The notes below the pieces were generated by a model. That model did no database searches. It was not told the origin of the DNA and saw only the letters and a list, made by a program, of their open reading frames with translations. Below, piece by piece: positions 35,059-44,075 of a stretch of DNA of 64,000 nucleotides; position 1 is the stretch's first letter; every line of letters begins with the position of its first letter. Source of the DNA: Sphingosinicella terrae (lineage in GTDB: Bacteria > Pseudomonadota > Alphaproteobacteria > Sphingomonadales > Sphingomonadaceae); contig NZ_QDFY01000010.1 in the NCBI RefSeq assembly GCF_003347635.1, forward strand, positions 88,751-152,750. The letters run 5' to 3'. The position numbers and the translations under genes were made by a program.

Positions 35059-37992
35059 ATGCGTAAGCTATTGACGGCTCTTGCCATTGCCGCGGGCGTC
35101 TCGCTGGCAGGCTGCGCGGCGACGACGGCGAACGAGGCGGCGCCCGCCGCCGCGGCGACGGCGCCCGGCGGCGCGCCGATGGATCCGGCGCTTGGCCAGC
35201 TCCTCGCCGGCGTGGATATTCCCTATGAGACCTTCACCCTCGACAACGGGCTGCGCGTCGTCGTCCACGAGGATCGCAAGGCGCCCGTGGTCGCGGTGTC
35301 CGTCTGGTACAATGTAGGCTCGAAGGACGAGCCGGCCGGCCGCACCGGCTTCGCCCATCTGTTCGAGCATATGATGTTCTACGGCTCGGAGAATGCGCCG
35401 GGCAATTTCTTCCCGCGGCTCGAGGCGGTCGGCGCCACCGATTGGAACGGCACGACCTGGTTCGATCGCACCAACTATTTCGAGACGGTGCCGACGCCGG
35501 CGCTGGAGACGGCTTTGTTCCTCGAGAGCGATCGGATGGGCCATCTGCTCGGAGCGGTGACCGAGGAGAAACTGCGCAACCAGATCGGGGTCGTGCAGAA
35601 CGAGAAGAGGCAGGGCGACAACCAGCCTTACGGTCTCGTCGAATATGCCCAGCTCGAGGCGCTCTTCCCCGAAGGCCATCCCTATCGGCACTCGACGATC
35701 GGCTCGATGGCGGACCTCGACGCGGCGACGCTCGAGACGGTCCATCAGTGGTTCCGCGACAATTACGGCCCGAACAACGCCGTGCTCGTTCTGGCCGGCG
35801 ACATCGATACCGCGACGGCGCGCCAGCTCGTCCAGCGATATTTCGGCGACATTCCGCGCGGCCCCGAGAACGTGCCGGCGCAGGCCGACGTGCCGACGCT
35901 GGCGGCGCGCGTCGATCAGGTGATGCAGGACCGTGTCGCCACCACCCGCCTCTACCGGAACTGGGCGGTGCCGGGCATCGGCCATACCGATCTGGTTCCG
36001 CTGGATATCGCCGCCAGCGTGCTCGGCGGCCTTGCCAGCTCGCGCCTCGACAACGCCCTCGTTCGCGGCGAGCAGACCGCGGTCGGCGTCACCGCCAGCG
36101 TGCAGGATTTCCAGCGCGTCAGCCTCTTCGAGGTGACCGTCGACGTGAAGCCTGGCGTGGACGCCGATCAGGTGTCCCGCCGTCTCGACGAGATCATCGC
36201 CGACTTCGTCCAGAACGGCCCGACCGAGGACGAGGTGCGCCGCGTCGTCATGCAGACGCTCGCCGGGCGCATCCGCGGCCTCGAGCAGGTCGGCGGCTTC
36301 GGCGGCAAGGCGGTCGCCCTGGCCGAAGGCACGCTCTACATGAGCGACCCCAGCCACTATCGGCGCGAGCTCGCCGAATATGCGGCGGCGACGCCGGCGG
36401 AGGTCCGTCAGGCGCTGCAGACCTGGCTGACCCGGCCGGTCTACGCCCTGCACGTCGTCCCCGGCGAGCGCGAGGCGTATGAGGAAGCGGCCGGTGGCCG
36501 CAACGGCGGCGGCGCCACCCAGGCTCCCCGCTATTTCCGGACGCCGGAGCCCGGCGAGCAGCCGCTCGCGCCGATGCCGCGCACCGCCGGCACCGACGCG
36601 GCGCACGGTCCCCGCACCTTCATGCAGGTCGATCGTTCGAGAATCCCCGAAGTGGGGCCGATCCGCGACCTCGAATTCCCGGACGTCCAGCGTTCGACCC
36701 TGTCGAACGGCGTCCGGATCGCCTTCGCCCGCCGCACCACGGTGCCGGTCGTCCGCGTCTCGCTCCAGTTCGACGCCGGCTATGCGGCGGATCCGGAAGG
36801 GCGCGAGGGCCTGCAGAGCCTGATGGCGGGTCTGCTGGACGAGGGTACGACCACCCGCAGCTCGGTCCAGATCGCCGAGGAGGAAGAGAGGCTCGGCGCC
36901 GTCATCGGCAGCGGCGCCTCGATCGATCGGACGTCGGTCAGCCTCGCCGCCCTGCGCACCAATCTCGCTCCGTCGCTCGACCTGCTCGCCGACATCGTCA
37001 AGAATCCGGCCTTTGCGCCGAGCGAGATCGAGCGTCTGCGGGCCCAGCGGCTGGCGACGATCTCCAGCGAGCAGACCCAGCCGGTCGGCATCGCGCTCAG
37101 GACGCTGCCGCCTTTGCTCTACGGGCCGCAGCATCCCTATGGCGTGCCGTTCACCGGTTCGGGCACCGCCGCGTCGGCGCAGGCGATCACGCGTGACGAC
37201 ATCGTCGGCGCCCATCAGGGCTGGCTGCGGCCGGACAATCTCGAGATCTTCGTCGTCGGCGATACCACGCTCGAGGAGATCACCGCCTTGCTCAACGAGC
37301 GGTTCGGATCCTGGCAGGCCCCGGCGACGCCGCGCGGCACCAAGAATTTCGCCGCTTCGGTGCCGCCGGCCCGCTCGCGGATCATTCTGGTCGATCGCCC
37401 GCAATCGCCCCAGTCGATGATCCTCGCCGGCACCGTCATGCCGCTCCGGGGCACGGACGACATGCTGCCGCTGCTCGCCGCCAACGACGCGATCGGCGGA
37501 CAGGCGTCGGCGCGCCTGAACATGGACATCCGCGAGACCAAGGGATGGGGCTATGGCGCCTTCTCCTTCGTCAATCGGGTCCAGCAGCGCAGCCCGTTCA
37601 TGGTCTTCGCACCGGTGCAGACGAACCGGACCGGCGAGTCTATCGCCGCGCTTCGGCAGCAGCTCACCGCCTTCATCGGCGACCGCGGCGTCACCGCCGA
37701 GGAACTGGAGCGGATCGTCAACGGCAGCGTCCGGGGCCTTCCCGGCAGCTACGAGACTTCCGGCGCCGTGCTCGACGCGATCATCGAGAACGACCTCTAC
37801 GATCGTCCCGACGGCTATCAGGAGACGCTGCCGGGCCGCTATCGGGCGCTCACCGCTGCCGCCCTCGACCGCGCCGCGCGCCAGGCGGTCGATCCCTCCA
37901 GCCTGGTCTGGGTGGTCGTCGGCGACGCTTCCCAGGTGCGGCCGCAGCTGGAGCGGCTCGGCCTGCCGGTCGAGGTGATGGAGCTGCAATAA
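35059..37992 (+). CDS. M16 (insulinase/pitrilysin) zinc protease, lipoprotein
   Basis: A 977-residue two-unit M16 peptidase. The signal ends in LAGC (Cys about 19), so it is probably a lipoprotein. The first unit has the inverted zinc motif FAHLFEHMMF (about 101-110) and the distal Glu in VVQNEKRQGD (about 182-191); the second unit (from about residue 535, STLSNGVRIAFARRT) lacks HxxEH and acts as the non-catalytic half. Such enzymes degrade peptides in the periplasm. It is monocistronic. Confidence 0.88.
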   Translation: MRKLLTALAIAAGVSLAGCAATTANEAAPAAAATAPGGAPMDPALGQLLAGVDIPYETFTLDNGLRVVVHEDRKAPVVAVSVWYNVGSKDEPAGRTGFAHLFEHMMFYGSENAPGNFFPRLEAVGATDWNGTTWFDRTNYFETVPTPALETALFLESDRMGHLLGAVTEEKLRNQIGVVQNEKRQGDNQPYGLVEYAQLEALFPEGHPYRHSTIGSMADLDAATLETVHQWFRDNYGPNNAVLVLAGDIDTATARQLVQRYFGDIPRGPENVPAQADVPTLAARVDQVMQDRVATTRLYRNWAVPGIGHTDLVPLDIAASVLGGLASSRLDNALVRGEQTAVGVTASVQDFQRVSLFEVTVDVKPGVDADQVSRRLDEIIADFVQNGPTEDEVRRVVMQTLAGRIRGLEQVGGFGGKAVALAEGTLYMSDPSHYRRELAEYAAATPAEVRQALQTWLTRPVYALHVVPGEREAYEEAAGGRNGGGATQAPRYFRTPEPGEQPLAPMPRTAGTDAAHGPRTFMQVDRSRIPEVGPIRDLEFPDVQRSTLSNGVRIAFARRTTVPVVRVSLQFDAGYAADPEGREGLQSLMAGLLDEGTTTRSSVQIAEEEERLGAVIGSGASIDRTSVSLAALRTNLAPSLDLLADIVKNPAFAPSEIERLRAQRLATISSEQTQPVGIALRTLPPLLYGPQHPYGVPFTGSGTAASAQAITRDDIVGAHQGWLRPDNLEIFVVGDTTLEEITALLNERFGSWQAPATPRGTKNFAASVPPARSRIILVDRPQSPQSMILAGTVMPLRGTDDMLPLLAANDAIGGQASARLNMDIRETKGWGYGAFSFVNRVQQRSPFMVFAPVQTNRTGESIAALRQQLTAFIGDRGVTAEELERIVNGSVRGLPGSYETSGAVLDAIIENDLYDRPDGYQETLPGRYRALTAAALDRAARQAVDPSSLVWVVVGDASQVRPQLERLGLPVEVMELQ

Positions 37993-38037
37993 GCTCGACC
38001 CGCACGGTCAAGTGCGGCGGCCGGCATCCCCTCTTGG

Positions 38038-38076
38038 CCCTCTCCCCGGCGGGGAGGGTAGGGAGAGGGGTTCGGC
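38038..38076 (+). repeat. Intergenic repeat, family B (CCCTCTCCC...GGGGTTCGGC)
   Basis: A 39-base copy of the family found twice (in opposite orientations) at 58151-58316: CCCTCTCCCC loop GGGGAGGG then TAGGGAGAGGGGTTCGGC. It sits between the convergent M16 protease and purK genes. Confidence 0.6.
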
Positions 38077-38139
38077 GCGGGAAGGGGCTGCGCCGGGGCA
38101 TGAAAGGTCCCGATCCCTTGCTCCGCAGCCGGGGGAGGC

Positions 38140-39219
38140 TCAGCTGTCGCCGAGGCCGATCAAGCGGGTGACATGGCCCATCTTCCGCCCGGGCCGGGCT
38201 TCGCCCTTGCCGTAGAGGTGCAGGTGCGCGGCCGGGTCGGCGAGGGCCTCCGCCCAGCCATGGACGTCGTCGCCGATCAGGTTGCGCATCTCGACCCCCG
38301 GCGCGGCCCGCGTCGTCGCGCCGAGCGGAAGGCCGCAGATCGCGCGGACATGGTTCTCGAACTGCGAGGTGAGCGCGCCCTCGATCGTCCAGTGGCCGCT
38401 ATTGTGGACCCGCGGCGCCATCTCGTTGAACAGCGCCGCGTCGCCCAGCGCGAAGAACTCCATGGCCAGGACGCCGACATAATCGAGCGCCCCCGCCACC
38501 CGGACGGCCAGCGCCGTCGCCGCCTCGACGGCGGGGGCGAGCGCGGCATCGGTCGGCACCGACGAGCGGTCGAGGATCCCGCGGCGATGCACGTTGTGCG
38601 GCGCATCCCACGTGACCGTTTCGCCCCGGCTCGATCGGCACAGCAGGATCGAGAATTCGGTGTCGAAGGGGACGAAGGCCTCGAGCACGCAGGGCGCGCC
38701 CTTCACCGCTGCCCAGGCCGCTTCCGCCTCGTCCGGCGCGTCGATGCGGACCTGCCCCTTGCCGTCATAGCCGAAGCGGCGCGTCTTCAGGATAGCCGGC
38801 GTGCCCAGCTCGGCCAGGGCCGTGTCGAGCTCGCTTCGGCTGCCGACGCCGCGATAGCCGGCCGGACGGCCGCCTTGCGCCTCGATGAAGGCCTTTTCCG
38901 TCAGCCGGTCCTGCCCGATCTCGAGTGCGCGCCGCGGCGGAAAGAGCGGTGCTTCGTCGACGATGGCCGCCAACGGTCCCGCGGCGATATTCTCGAATTC
39001 ATAGGTCACGACGTCGACCTCGCGGCCGAACTGACGCAAGGCCGCCTCGTCCTCGTAGCGGCCGCGGGTGAAGAAGGCGGCGACCTCCGCCGCGGGCGGT
39101 GCCTCGTCCGGGGCGTAGACATGGCAGCGATAGCCGAGCTGCGCCGCCGCCATGGCGAGCATTCGGCCGAGCTGGCCGCCGCCGACGATCCCGATCGTGG
39201 AGCCGGGCGGGATGCTCAT
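38140..39219 (-). CDS. purK: N5-carboxyaminoimidazole ribonucleotide synthase
   Basis: A 359-residue ATP-grasp enzyme that carboxylates AIR to N5-CAIR in purine synthesis. Recognised by [22 protein letters not shown] (N terminus), [12 protein letters not shown] (about 148-159), [15 protein letters not shown], and the ATP-grasp end [18 protein letters not shown] (about 264-281). It overlaps purE by 4 bases, so the two are translated as a unit. Length is normal. Confidence 0.95.
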   Translation of the reverse strand: MSIPPGSTIGIVGGGQLGRMLAMAAAQLGYRCHVYAPDEAPPAAEVAAFFTRGRYEDEAALRQFGREVDVVTYEFENIAAGPLAAIVDEAPLFPPRRALEIGQDRLTEKAFIEAQGGRPAGYRGVGSRSELDTALAELGTPAILKTRRFGYDGKGQVRIDAPDEAEAAWAAVKGAPCVLEAFVPFDTEFSILLCRSSRGETVTWDAPHNVHRRGILDRSSVPTDAALAPAVEAATALAVRVAGALDYVGVLAMEFFALGDAALFNEMAPRVHNSGHWTIEGALTSQFENHVRAICGLPLGATTRAAPGVEMRNLIGDDVHGWAEALADPAAHLHLYGKGEARPGRKMGHVTRLIGLGDS

Positions 39220-39704
39220 TCGGGCGAAAGCGCGACCGCTTGCGTCTGCGTCTCCCGCCAGGCGTCGAGGCGCGCCGCCAGCGCGTCGTCGGTGGTGGCG
39301 AGGATGGCGGCGGCGAGCAGGCCGGCATTGGCGGCGCCGGCCTTGCCGATGGCGAGCGTTCCTACCGGCACGCCCGACGGCATCTGGACGATGGACAGCA
39401 GGCTGTCGAGCCCGGACAAGGCCGCCGATCCCACCGGGACGCCCAGCACCGGAAGGCGGGTCATCGATGCCGTCATCCCCGGCAAGTGCGCGGCCCCGCC
39501 GGCGCCGGCGATGATCACCTTGAGGCCTCGCCCGACGGCGCCGGTGGCATAATCGTAGAGGCGCTGCGGCGTGCGATGGGCGGAGACGACGCGCGTCTCG
39601 TGCGGCACGCCGAGGGCGGCGAGCATGTCGGCGGCATGCCGCATCGTTTCCCAATCCGAGCGGCTGCCCATGATGATGCCGACCAGAGGCGCTTCGTCTT
39701 CCAT
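39216..39704 (-). CDS. purE: N5-carboxyaminoimidazole ribonucleotide mutase
   Basis: A 162-residue class I PurE that converts N5-CAIR to CAIR. The active-site segment [20 protein letters not shown] (about residues 9-28), [13 protein letters not shown] (about 41-53), [16 protein letters not shown] (about 66-81) and PVLGVPVGS are all present. ATG 39704 places these at their usual positions. First gene of the purEK pair; it is divergent from the GGDEF-like gene. Confidence 0.95.
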   Translation of the reverse strand: MEDEAPLVGIIMGSRSDWETMRHAADMLAALGVPHETRVVSAHRTPQRLYDYATGAVGRGLKVIIAGAGGAAHLPGMTASMTRLPVLGVPVGSAALSGLDSLLSIVQMPSGVPVGTLAIGKAGAANAGLLAAAILATTDDALAARLDAWRETQTQAVALSPE

Positions 39705-39831
39705 GTCCTGCCTTGCGTGGAGCGCGAAGCGCCATTCCTTAACCAGCGCTCCGCGCTTCGGCAATCGCGGGCGCGCGGCTTCGCGGCTTGTTAACCTCGC
39801 CGGGCTATCTTCGCCGCGGAGATACGAGCAG

Positions 39832-40443
39832 ATGATTCCAGTCGACGATCCGGATCACGGCGTTCCGGCCGACCAGCTGACCCCCGAGGTGCGCGGCGCG
39901 ATCGAGCGGCTGCAGGAAGAGAATGCGCTGCTCCGCGCGGCGCTCGCCGACACTCGCGCCCGCATCGGCGATCTCGAGCAGGCCGCCGACACCGATCCGG
40001 TGACCGGTCTTCCCGGCGAACGGTCACTGGCCCGGCAGCTCGAGCGCGCGGTAAGCCAGGCGGGCCGCCATGGCACCCCCTCGGCGCTCATCATGATTGA
40101 CCTGCGCGGTCTCGCCTCGATCAACGATCGGCATGGCCGGATCGCCGGCGACGCCGCTCTGTCCCATGTCGCGCGCCTGCTCGGCCAGCTCATCCGCGCG
40201 AGCGACAGCGCCGCCCGGTCCGGCGCCGGCTTCGCCCTGCTGCTCGACCATCTCGATCCGGATTCCGCGGTGGATACCGGCGAACGCATCGCCCAGTTCA
40301 TCGCCGCCCATCCGCTCGACCTCGGCCGTGCCCAGGTCGCGCTGGAGGCGATCGTCGGAGTCGCCACCATCCTCCCCGGCGACGAGGCCGGAGACGTGCT
40401 GGCCCGCGCCCAACGCAATCTGGAGCGGGTGAAGGAATTCTGA
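39832..40443 (+). CDS. Degenerate GGDEF-domain protein
   Basis: A 203-residue protein with an N-terminal coiled coil ([20 protein letters not shown], about residues 26-45) and a GGDEF-like domain: [20 protein letters not shown] (about 53-72), [20 protein letters not shown] (about 87-106). The signature loop that should read GGDEF is [10 protein letters not shown] (about 128-137), so both the catalytic acids and the first Gly pair are lost. It cannot be an active diguanylate cyclase by known chemistry, but could bind GTP or c-di-GMP or act as a scaffold. It is divergent from purE. Confidence 0.75.
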   Translation: MIPVDDPDHGVPADQLTPEVRGAIERLQEENALLRAALADTRARIGDLEQAADTDPVTGLPGERSLARQLERAVSQAGRHGTPSALIMIDLRGLASINDRHGRIAGDAALSHVARLLGQLIRASDSAARSGAGFALLLDHLDPDSAVDTGERIAQFIAAHPLDLGRAQVALEAIVGVATILPGDEAGDVLARAQRNLERVKEF

Positions 40444-40469
40444 CGCCGGCCGCTGCGGGCAAGATGTTC

Positions 40470-40498
40470 TTGACTTGTTCCGCATTCTCGGCTATGCC
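40470..40498 (+). promoter_or_regulatory. Sigma-70-like promoter for an unassigned transcript
   Basis: TTGACT (40470-40475), a 17-base spacer, then TATGCC (40493-40498). The score is good for an alphaproteobacterial vegetative promoter and it points into a 340-base region that holds no convincing gene but several hairpins. Confidence 0.45.
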
Positions 40499-40504
40499 TG
40501 ACGC

Positions 40505-40740
40505 TCCCGTGCCCCCACCGCTGCGGCGGAGCGCACGGAGGCGAATCCCCACGCTTTGACATTGTCAGACGAAAAGAGCGGCTCCTGCCGGCAGCGCCTC
40601 GCGCGCCCAGGCGAGGCGCCGCGCACCACGCCCCCGCGCCGCGCGGGGGCGAGAGACGTCCTGCACGTCCGCGGCCGCGCAAGCGGGCCCGATGGCACCC
40701 GTCACCTTCGTCACTTTACCCCTGTCTCATTCCAGGGGTG
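40505..40740 (+). ncRNA. Candidate structured RNA in a 390-base gene-free stretch
   Basis: Downstream of the promoter at 40470 lie consecutive perfect or near-perfect hairpins: CCGTGC/GCACGG (40507-40538), GCGCCTCGC/GCGAGGCGC (40594-40619), a 9-bp stem CCCCCGCGC/GCGCGGGGG with one loop base (about 40631-40649), and ACCCCTG/CAGGGGT (40718-40739). A TGACATTGTCA palindrome is at 40557-40567. The single open frame crossing it is Arg/Pro-rich without homology. It does not show the conserved cores of tmRNA, RNase P RNA or SRP RNA that I would recognise. Boundaries are approximate. Confidence 0.35.
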
Positions 40741-40777
40741 CATTCCACAAACGCGGCGCGCGCGTTCGAAATTGACG

Positions 40778-40808
40778 AAATTGACGACCCCCAGGGAGTC
40801 GTCAATTT
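40778..40808. terminator. 11-bp-stem hairpin downstream of gpmA
   Basis: AAATTGACGAC and GTCGTCAATTT pair perfectly around a nine-base CCCCAGGGA loop. It lies 28 bases beyond the gpmA stop and could end transcription from either side. AT-rich arms stand out from the GC-rich surroundings. No long T run follows. Confidence 0.5.
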
Positions 40809-40836
40809 GGTCGCGGCGCGCATTCTCCGAAGCCGG

Positions 40837-41523
40837 CTAGCGATCCTTCAGGTAATAACGCTCGATCTCGCGCAGCCCGTCGTCGAGCTCGTAGACGATC
40901 GGCTGGCCGGTGGGGATTTCGAGACCGGTGATCGCCTCGTCGGCGATTCCAGAGAGATGCTTGACCAGCGCGCGCAGCGAATTGCCGTGGGCCGAGATCA
41001 GCACCCGCTCGCTGGCCCGCAGCGCGGGGGCGATGCGGCCTTCCCAATAAGGCAGCACCCGGGCGATCGTGTCCTTGAGGCTCTCCGTCGCCGGCACCTC
41101 GATCCCGGCATAGCGGCGGTCGTTGGTCAGGTCGAAATCGCTCCCGGATTCCATCGCCGGGGGCGGAATGTCGAAGGAGCGGCGCCAGATATGGACCTGC
41201 TCGTCGCCATGCTTGGCCGCGGTCTCCGCCTTGTCGAGCCCGGTGAGGCCACCATAATGGCGCTCGTTCAGCCGCCAGTCCTTCTCCTCGGGCAGCCAGA
41301 GCCGGCCCATCGCCTCGAGGGCGATGTGGAGCGTCTTGATCGCCCGGGTCTGGAGGCTGGTGAAGCACAGGTCGAAATCCATGCCGCGGGCGCCGAGCAG
41401 CTCGCCCGCCGCCTTCGCTTCCTTCCTTCCCTGGTCGGTGAGATCGACGTCCCACCAGCCGGTGAAGCGGTTCTCGAGATTCCAGGCCGACTGGCCGTGC
41501 CGGATGAGGACGAGACGCGGCAT
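40837..41523 (-). CDS. gpmA: 2,3-bisphosphoglycerate-dependent phosphoglycerate mutase
   Basis: A 228-residue histidine phosphatase-fold glycolytic enzyme. It starts [27 protein letters not shown], with the catalytic His in RHGQ (about residue 8), [14 protein letters not shown] (about 88-101) with the second acid, and [15 protein letters not shown] (about 178-192) with the second His. It interconverts 3- and 2-phosphoglycerate. Only three bases separate it from the upstream carboxypeptidase gene stop, so the genes may be cotranscribed. Confidence 0.93.
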   Translation of the reverse strand: MPRLVLIRHGQSAWNLENRFTGWWDVDLTDQGRKEAKAAGELLGARGMDFDLCFTSLQTRAIKTLHIALEAMGRLWLPEEKDWRLNERHYGGLTGLDKAETAAKHGDEQVHIWRRSFDIPPPAMESGSDFDLTNDRRYAGIEVPATESLKDTIARVLPYWEGRIAPALRASERVLISAHGNSLRALVKHLSGIADEAITGLEIPTGQPIVYELDDGLREIERYYLKDR

Positions 41524-41526
41524 GGT

Positions 41527-42663
41527 CTATCGGCCCCTGTAGGCGCCAACCCGGTCGATGATCGCGTAAAGCGCGTCGAGGCAGGAGCGGGCGAGCAGCC
41601 GGCACCGCTCCGGCGACCAGCCGTAGGTCGGGTCGGGAAGGTCGTCATTGTCCTTGAACGGCATTTCGAGCGTCATCGAGACGGCGCCGAACCGCTCGGC
41701 GAGCTGCGCGGTCGACATCGAGAGATTGGCTTCGCCGGGCCGGGGTATCTCATAGCCCTTGGCCGTCTGGAAGTCGGGCGAGGCCGCGACCAGCGCGTCG
41801 GCGAACGCGTCGAACAGGTCCTGCTGGGCCTTCTTCCATCCCGGAATACCCTCGAAGCCGGCGAGGAAGTTGGCGGCGATCGCTTCGTCGCCATGCACGT
41901 CCATCGCGAAGTCGACCCCGGTCTCCTTCATCGCCTCCAGCACGTGATAGACTTCCGGGCTGCGCTCGAGGCTCGGTGCATGCCATTCCCGGTTGAGGTT
42001 CACGCCGGCCGCGTTGGTGCGCAGGTGGCCGCGGCGGGATCCGTCCGGGTTCATGTTCGGAACGACGTGGAAGGTCGCCTTCTCGCGCAGGCGGCGGCTG
42101 ACCGGATCGGCATCGTCGAGAAGCCGTTCGAGCGCGCCTTCCATCCACCATTCGGCCATGGTCTCGCCGGGATGCTGGCGGGCGTAGAGCCAGACCTGGA
42201 GCGGGCCTTCGCCAAATCGGAAATAGTCCAGCTCCTGCCCGTCCAGGGTCTGGCCGAGCGAGCGATAGTGGATCCCCGGCTCGGCCGCGACGGAGGCGAC
42301 CAGATCGTGGTGCCGCTCCATGGTATAGGGCGCGAAATAGGCGAACCAGACGCTGTCCGATGCCGGCGTCACCCGGATGGTGACGACCCCGTCCTCGTAA
42401 TCGGTGTCGACCCGCTCCCATTCCTCGCGATCGTAGGACATGCAGGCCCGGTAACCCGACCAGCCATGGGCGTAGGCGGCGCCCCCGGCGTTGGTCAGGC
42501 GCAGCTCGAGCGGCCGGCCGCCGGCGCCGGTGAGCCGGAAGTAGAACCACTGGTAGAAATCGGACTGGTGGTCGCGAAGGATTTCGAGATCGATGCGATC
42601 GCTTTCGGCGGCCAGCAGGCGGATGTTTCCGCCGTCGAAGGCGGACGATACGTTAAGGGTCAT
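41527..42663 (-). CDS. M14-family zinc carboxypeptidase of the cytosolic (CCP-like) type
   Basis: A 378-residue protein with an N-terminal beta-rich CCP-type domain (residues about 1-115, FYQWFYFRLTGAGGRPLELRL) and a C-terminal M14 zinc carboxypeptidase domain. Zinc ligands lie in YARQHPGETMAEWWMEG (H and E, about 161-177) and in the DVHGDEAIAANF segment (about 255-266), with NPDGSRRGHLRTNAAGVNLNR supplying the Arg/Asn substrate anchors. The architecture is that of bacterial relatives of eukaryotic tubulin deglutamylases. The substrate here is unknown. It overlaps the DUF4136 gene by 4 bases. Confidence 0.87.
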   Translation of the reverse strand: MTLNVSSAFDGGNIRLLAAESDRIDLEILRDHQSDFYQWFYFRLTGAGGRPLELRLTNAGGAAYAHGWSGYRACMSYDREEWERVDTDYEDGVVTIRVTPASDSVWFAYFAPYTMERHHDLVASVAAEPGIHYRSLGQTLDGQELDYFRFGEGPLQVWLYARQHPGETMAEWWMEGALERLLDDADPVSRRLREKATFHVVPNMNPDGSRRGHLRTNAAGVNLNREWHAPSLERSPEVYHVLEAMKETGVDFAMDVHGDEAIAANFLAGFEGIPGWKKAQQDLFDAFADALVAASPDFQTAKGYEIPRPGEANLSMSTAQLAERFGAVSMTLEMPFKDNDDLPDPTYGWSPERCRLLARSCLDALYAIIDRVGAYRGR

Positions 42664-43280
42664 CGGACGCGCATAGTCTGGCCGGACTCGCCGGGGAAGT
42701 CCCGAAACAGGGCTTCGGCCAACCGATCGACCGCGGCCGCGGGGCTCGCGAGCGGCGAATCCGCTCGCGACTCGAGGTCGGCGCGCCCCTCCCAGGCGAC
42801 GGTCGCATCCGATCGGCGCTGTATCCGCACCTCGAGCTGCGTGGTGACGATGTCGCTCGGCCGGCCGCCGACCGGAATGGTCGCGCCGACCCCGACTCCG
42901 ACGCCGCCGCCCCGCCAGCCGCCCGAGCCGCCGCCGATCCCGATACTGAGACCCGATCCGGACCGGCCGGCGGGGCGGCTGCTCTGGTCGACGCGGACCA
43001 CCGCCACCTGTTCGGACGTCGCATTCTCGCGAGCCACGGTCCAGCCGAGGCGGGCGAGCTCGCGCTCGACCGCACTGGCCTGCTGCGAGAATTGAAGGCT
43101 GCCCGCCTGGGCGGCGTCGGCGGGCTCGACCCTGATCTCGCCGCGCGCGATCGGCTGGCCGAGATGGAAGCGGGCGACATTGGCGCCCTGTCTCACGCCC
43201 GATCCCTGGTCGGTGGTCTGACAGCCGGCGATCAGCAGGGCCGCTGCCAGCGCCGTCGCGGCCGGTATGAACTTCCTCAT
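42660..43280 (-). CDS. DUF4136 lipoprotein
   Basis: A 206-residue predicted lipoprotein: signal MRKFIPAATALAAALLIAGC with the lipobox Cys at 20. The mature domain has the DUF4136 pattern: FHLGQPIARGEIRVEP near the start, ERELARLGWTVAREN (about 72-86), a Gly-rich GIGGGSGGWRGGGVGVGVG stretch (about 111-129) and a LEVRIQRRSDATVAWEG strand. Located in the cell envelope; function unknown. It starts at ATG 43280 and its end overlaps the M14 gene by 4 bases. Confidence 0.8.
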   Translation of the reverse strand: MRKFIPAATALAAALLIAGCQTTDQGSGVRQGANVARFHLGQPIARGEIRVEPADAAQAGSLQFSQQASAVERELARLGWTVARENATSEQVAVVRVDQSSRPAGRSGSGLSIGIGGGSGGWRGGGVGVGVGATIPVGGRPSDIVTTQLEVRIQRRSDATVAWEGRADLESRADSPLASPAAAVDRLAEALFRDFPGESGQTMRVR

Positions 43281-43389
43281 TGCCAACTCCTTCACCGCGA
43301 TCCTGCCGGGGCGCGCAACCATATGGGAGGTGTAACGACTCTCCGGCGCTTTTGCTGCATCGTCCTCGGCGCGCAGGATCGAAAGGCGC

Positions 43390-43860
43390 TCAGGCCTGGA
43401 GCTGGCGCTGGATCGGATAGGCGGTGGTGCTCTTCACCCGCTCCATGGCGAAGCGGGAAGTGACGTTCTTGAGCGGCACCTCGGCGATCAGCCGGCGGTA
43501 GAAATCATCATATTCCCCCATGCTGCCGACCGCGACCCGGAGCAGATAGTCGACGTCGCCGGCCATCCGGTAGACCTCCATGACCTCGGGCATCGCCGCC
43601 ACCGTGCGGGCGAAGCGGTCCAGCCATTCCGGCGAATGATCGGCCGCTTCGATCTCGATGAAGACCGAAAGGTCGAAGCCGACCGATTCGGGATCGAGGA
43701 TCGCCACCCGGCGCTGGATGACGCCCTGCGCCTCGAGCCGCTGGATCCGCCGCCAGCAGGGCGTCTGCGACAGGTTCACGCGCGAGGCGACCTCCGCCAC
43801 CGGCAGCGAGCAATCCTCTTGCAGGATGGCGAGAATCTTTAGATCGGTCCGGTCCATCAT
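43390..43860 (-). CDS. Lrp/AsnC-family transcriptional regulator
   Basis: A 156-residue Lrp/AsnC protein. The N-terminal helix-turn-helix reads MDRTDLKILAILQEDCSLPV then VASRVNLSQTPCWRRIQRL (about 24-42), and the RAM ligand domain follows (FIEIEAADHSPEWLDRFART, MPEVMEVYRMAGDVDYLLRV, and DFYRRLIAEVPLKNVTSRFAM). Two ATG codons stand in tandem at 43860 and 43857; the second has the better spacing from AGGA. A palindrome repeated three times upstream (43870-43945) is a likely autoregulatory operator. The effector amino acid is unknown. Confidence 0.88.
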   Translation of the reverse strand: MMDRTDLKILAILQEDCSLPVAEVASRVNLSQTPCWRRIQRLEAQGVIQRRVAILDPESVGFDLSVFIEIEAADHSPEWLDRFARTVAAMPEVMEVYRMAGDVDYLLRVAVGSMGEYDDFYRRLIAEVPLKNVTSRFAMERVKSTTAYPIQRQLQA

Positions 43861-43869
43861 CGTTCCTGG

Positions 43870-43945
43870 CAATAAAATTGCGTCACTGGCATGTTCGGGT
43901 AGCGCTCTTAGAATAAAATTGCAGGATCGGGGCAATAGAAATTGT
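43870..43945. promoter_or_regulatory. Three spaced GCAAT-N3-ATTGC-like sites upstream of the Lrp gene
   Basis: GCAATAAAATTGC at 43869-43881 is a perfect 13-bp palindrome. Close copies follow at 43911-43922 (GAATAAAATTGC) and 43933-43944 (GCAATAGAAATTG). Spacings of about 42 and 22 bases are near whole numbers of helical turns, as expected for an Lrp octamer or multimer that wraps DNA. The AT-rich sites are unusual in this genome. Binding is inferred. Confidence 0.6.
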
Positions 43946-43989
43946 GGCACGAGGGTCGCCGCGGCGCGCAGGAGGCCCTCACCGCGAGC

Positions 43990-44018
43990 TTGACTTGGGA
44001 CGCGGCTCTTCCTAGGTG
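43990..44018 (+). promoter_or_regulatory. Possible rpmJ promoter
   Basis: TTGACT (43990-43995), 17 bases, then TAGGTG (44013-44018), 58 bases upstream of the rpmJ start. The -10 box is imperfect, so the assignment is tentative. Confidence 0.3.
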
Positions 44019-44075
44019 AGCGCCTCGCTTTTTCCGGCAACAAGATCACGAAGAACAGGCAGGGCGTCCCAGGCC

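Noticed and set aside
35068..37989. A 973-codon open frame antisense to the M16 protease gene
   Set aside because: Low-complexity Arg/Asp/His-rich translation without domains; it mirrors the sense gene and is a by-product of high-GC codon usage.
40556..40840. An open frame in the gene-free stretch before gpmA
   Set aside because: Arg/Pro-rich, no homology, no ATG or good ribosome-binding site, and it runs through hairpins; a structured RNA is more likely.
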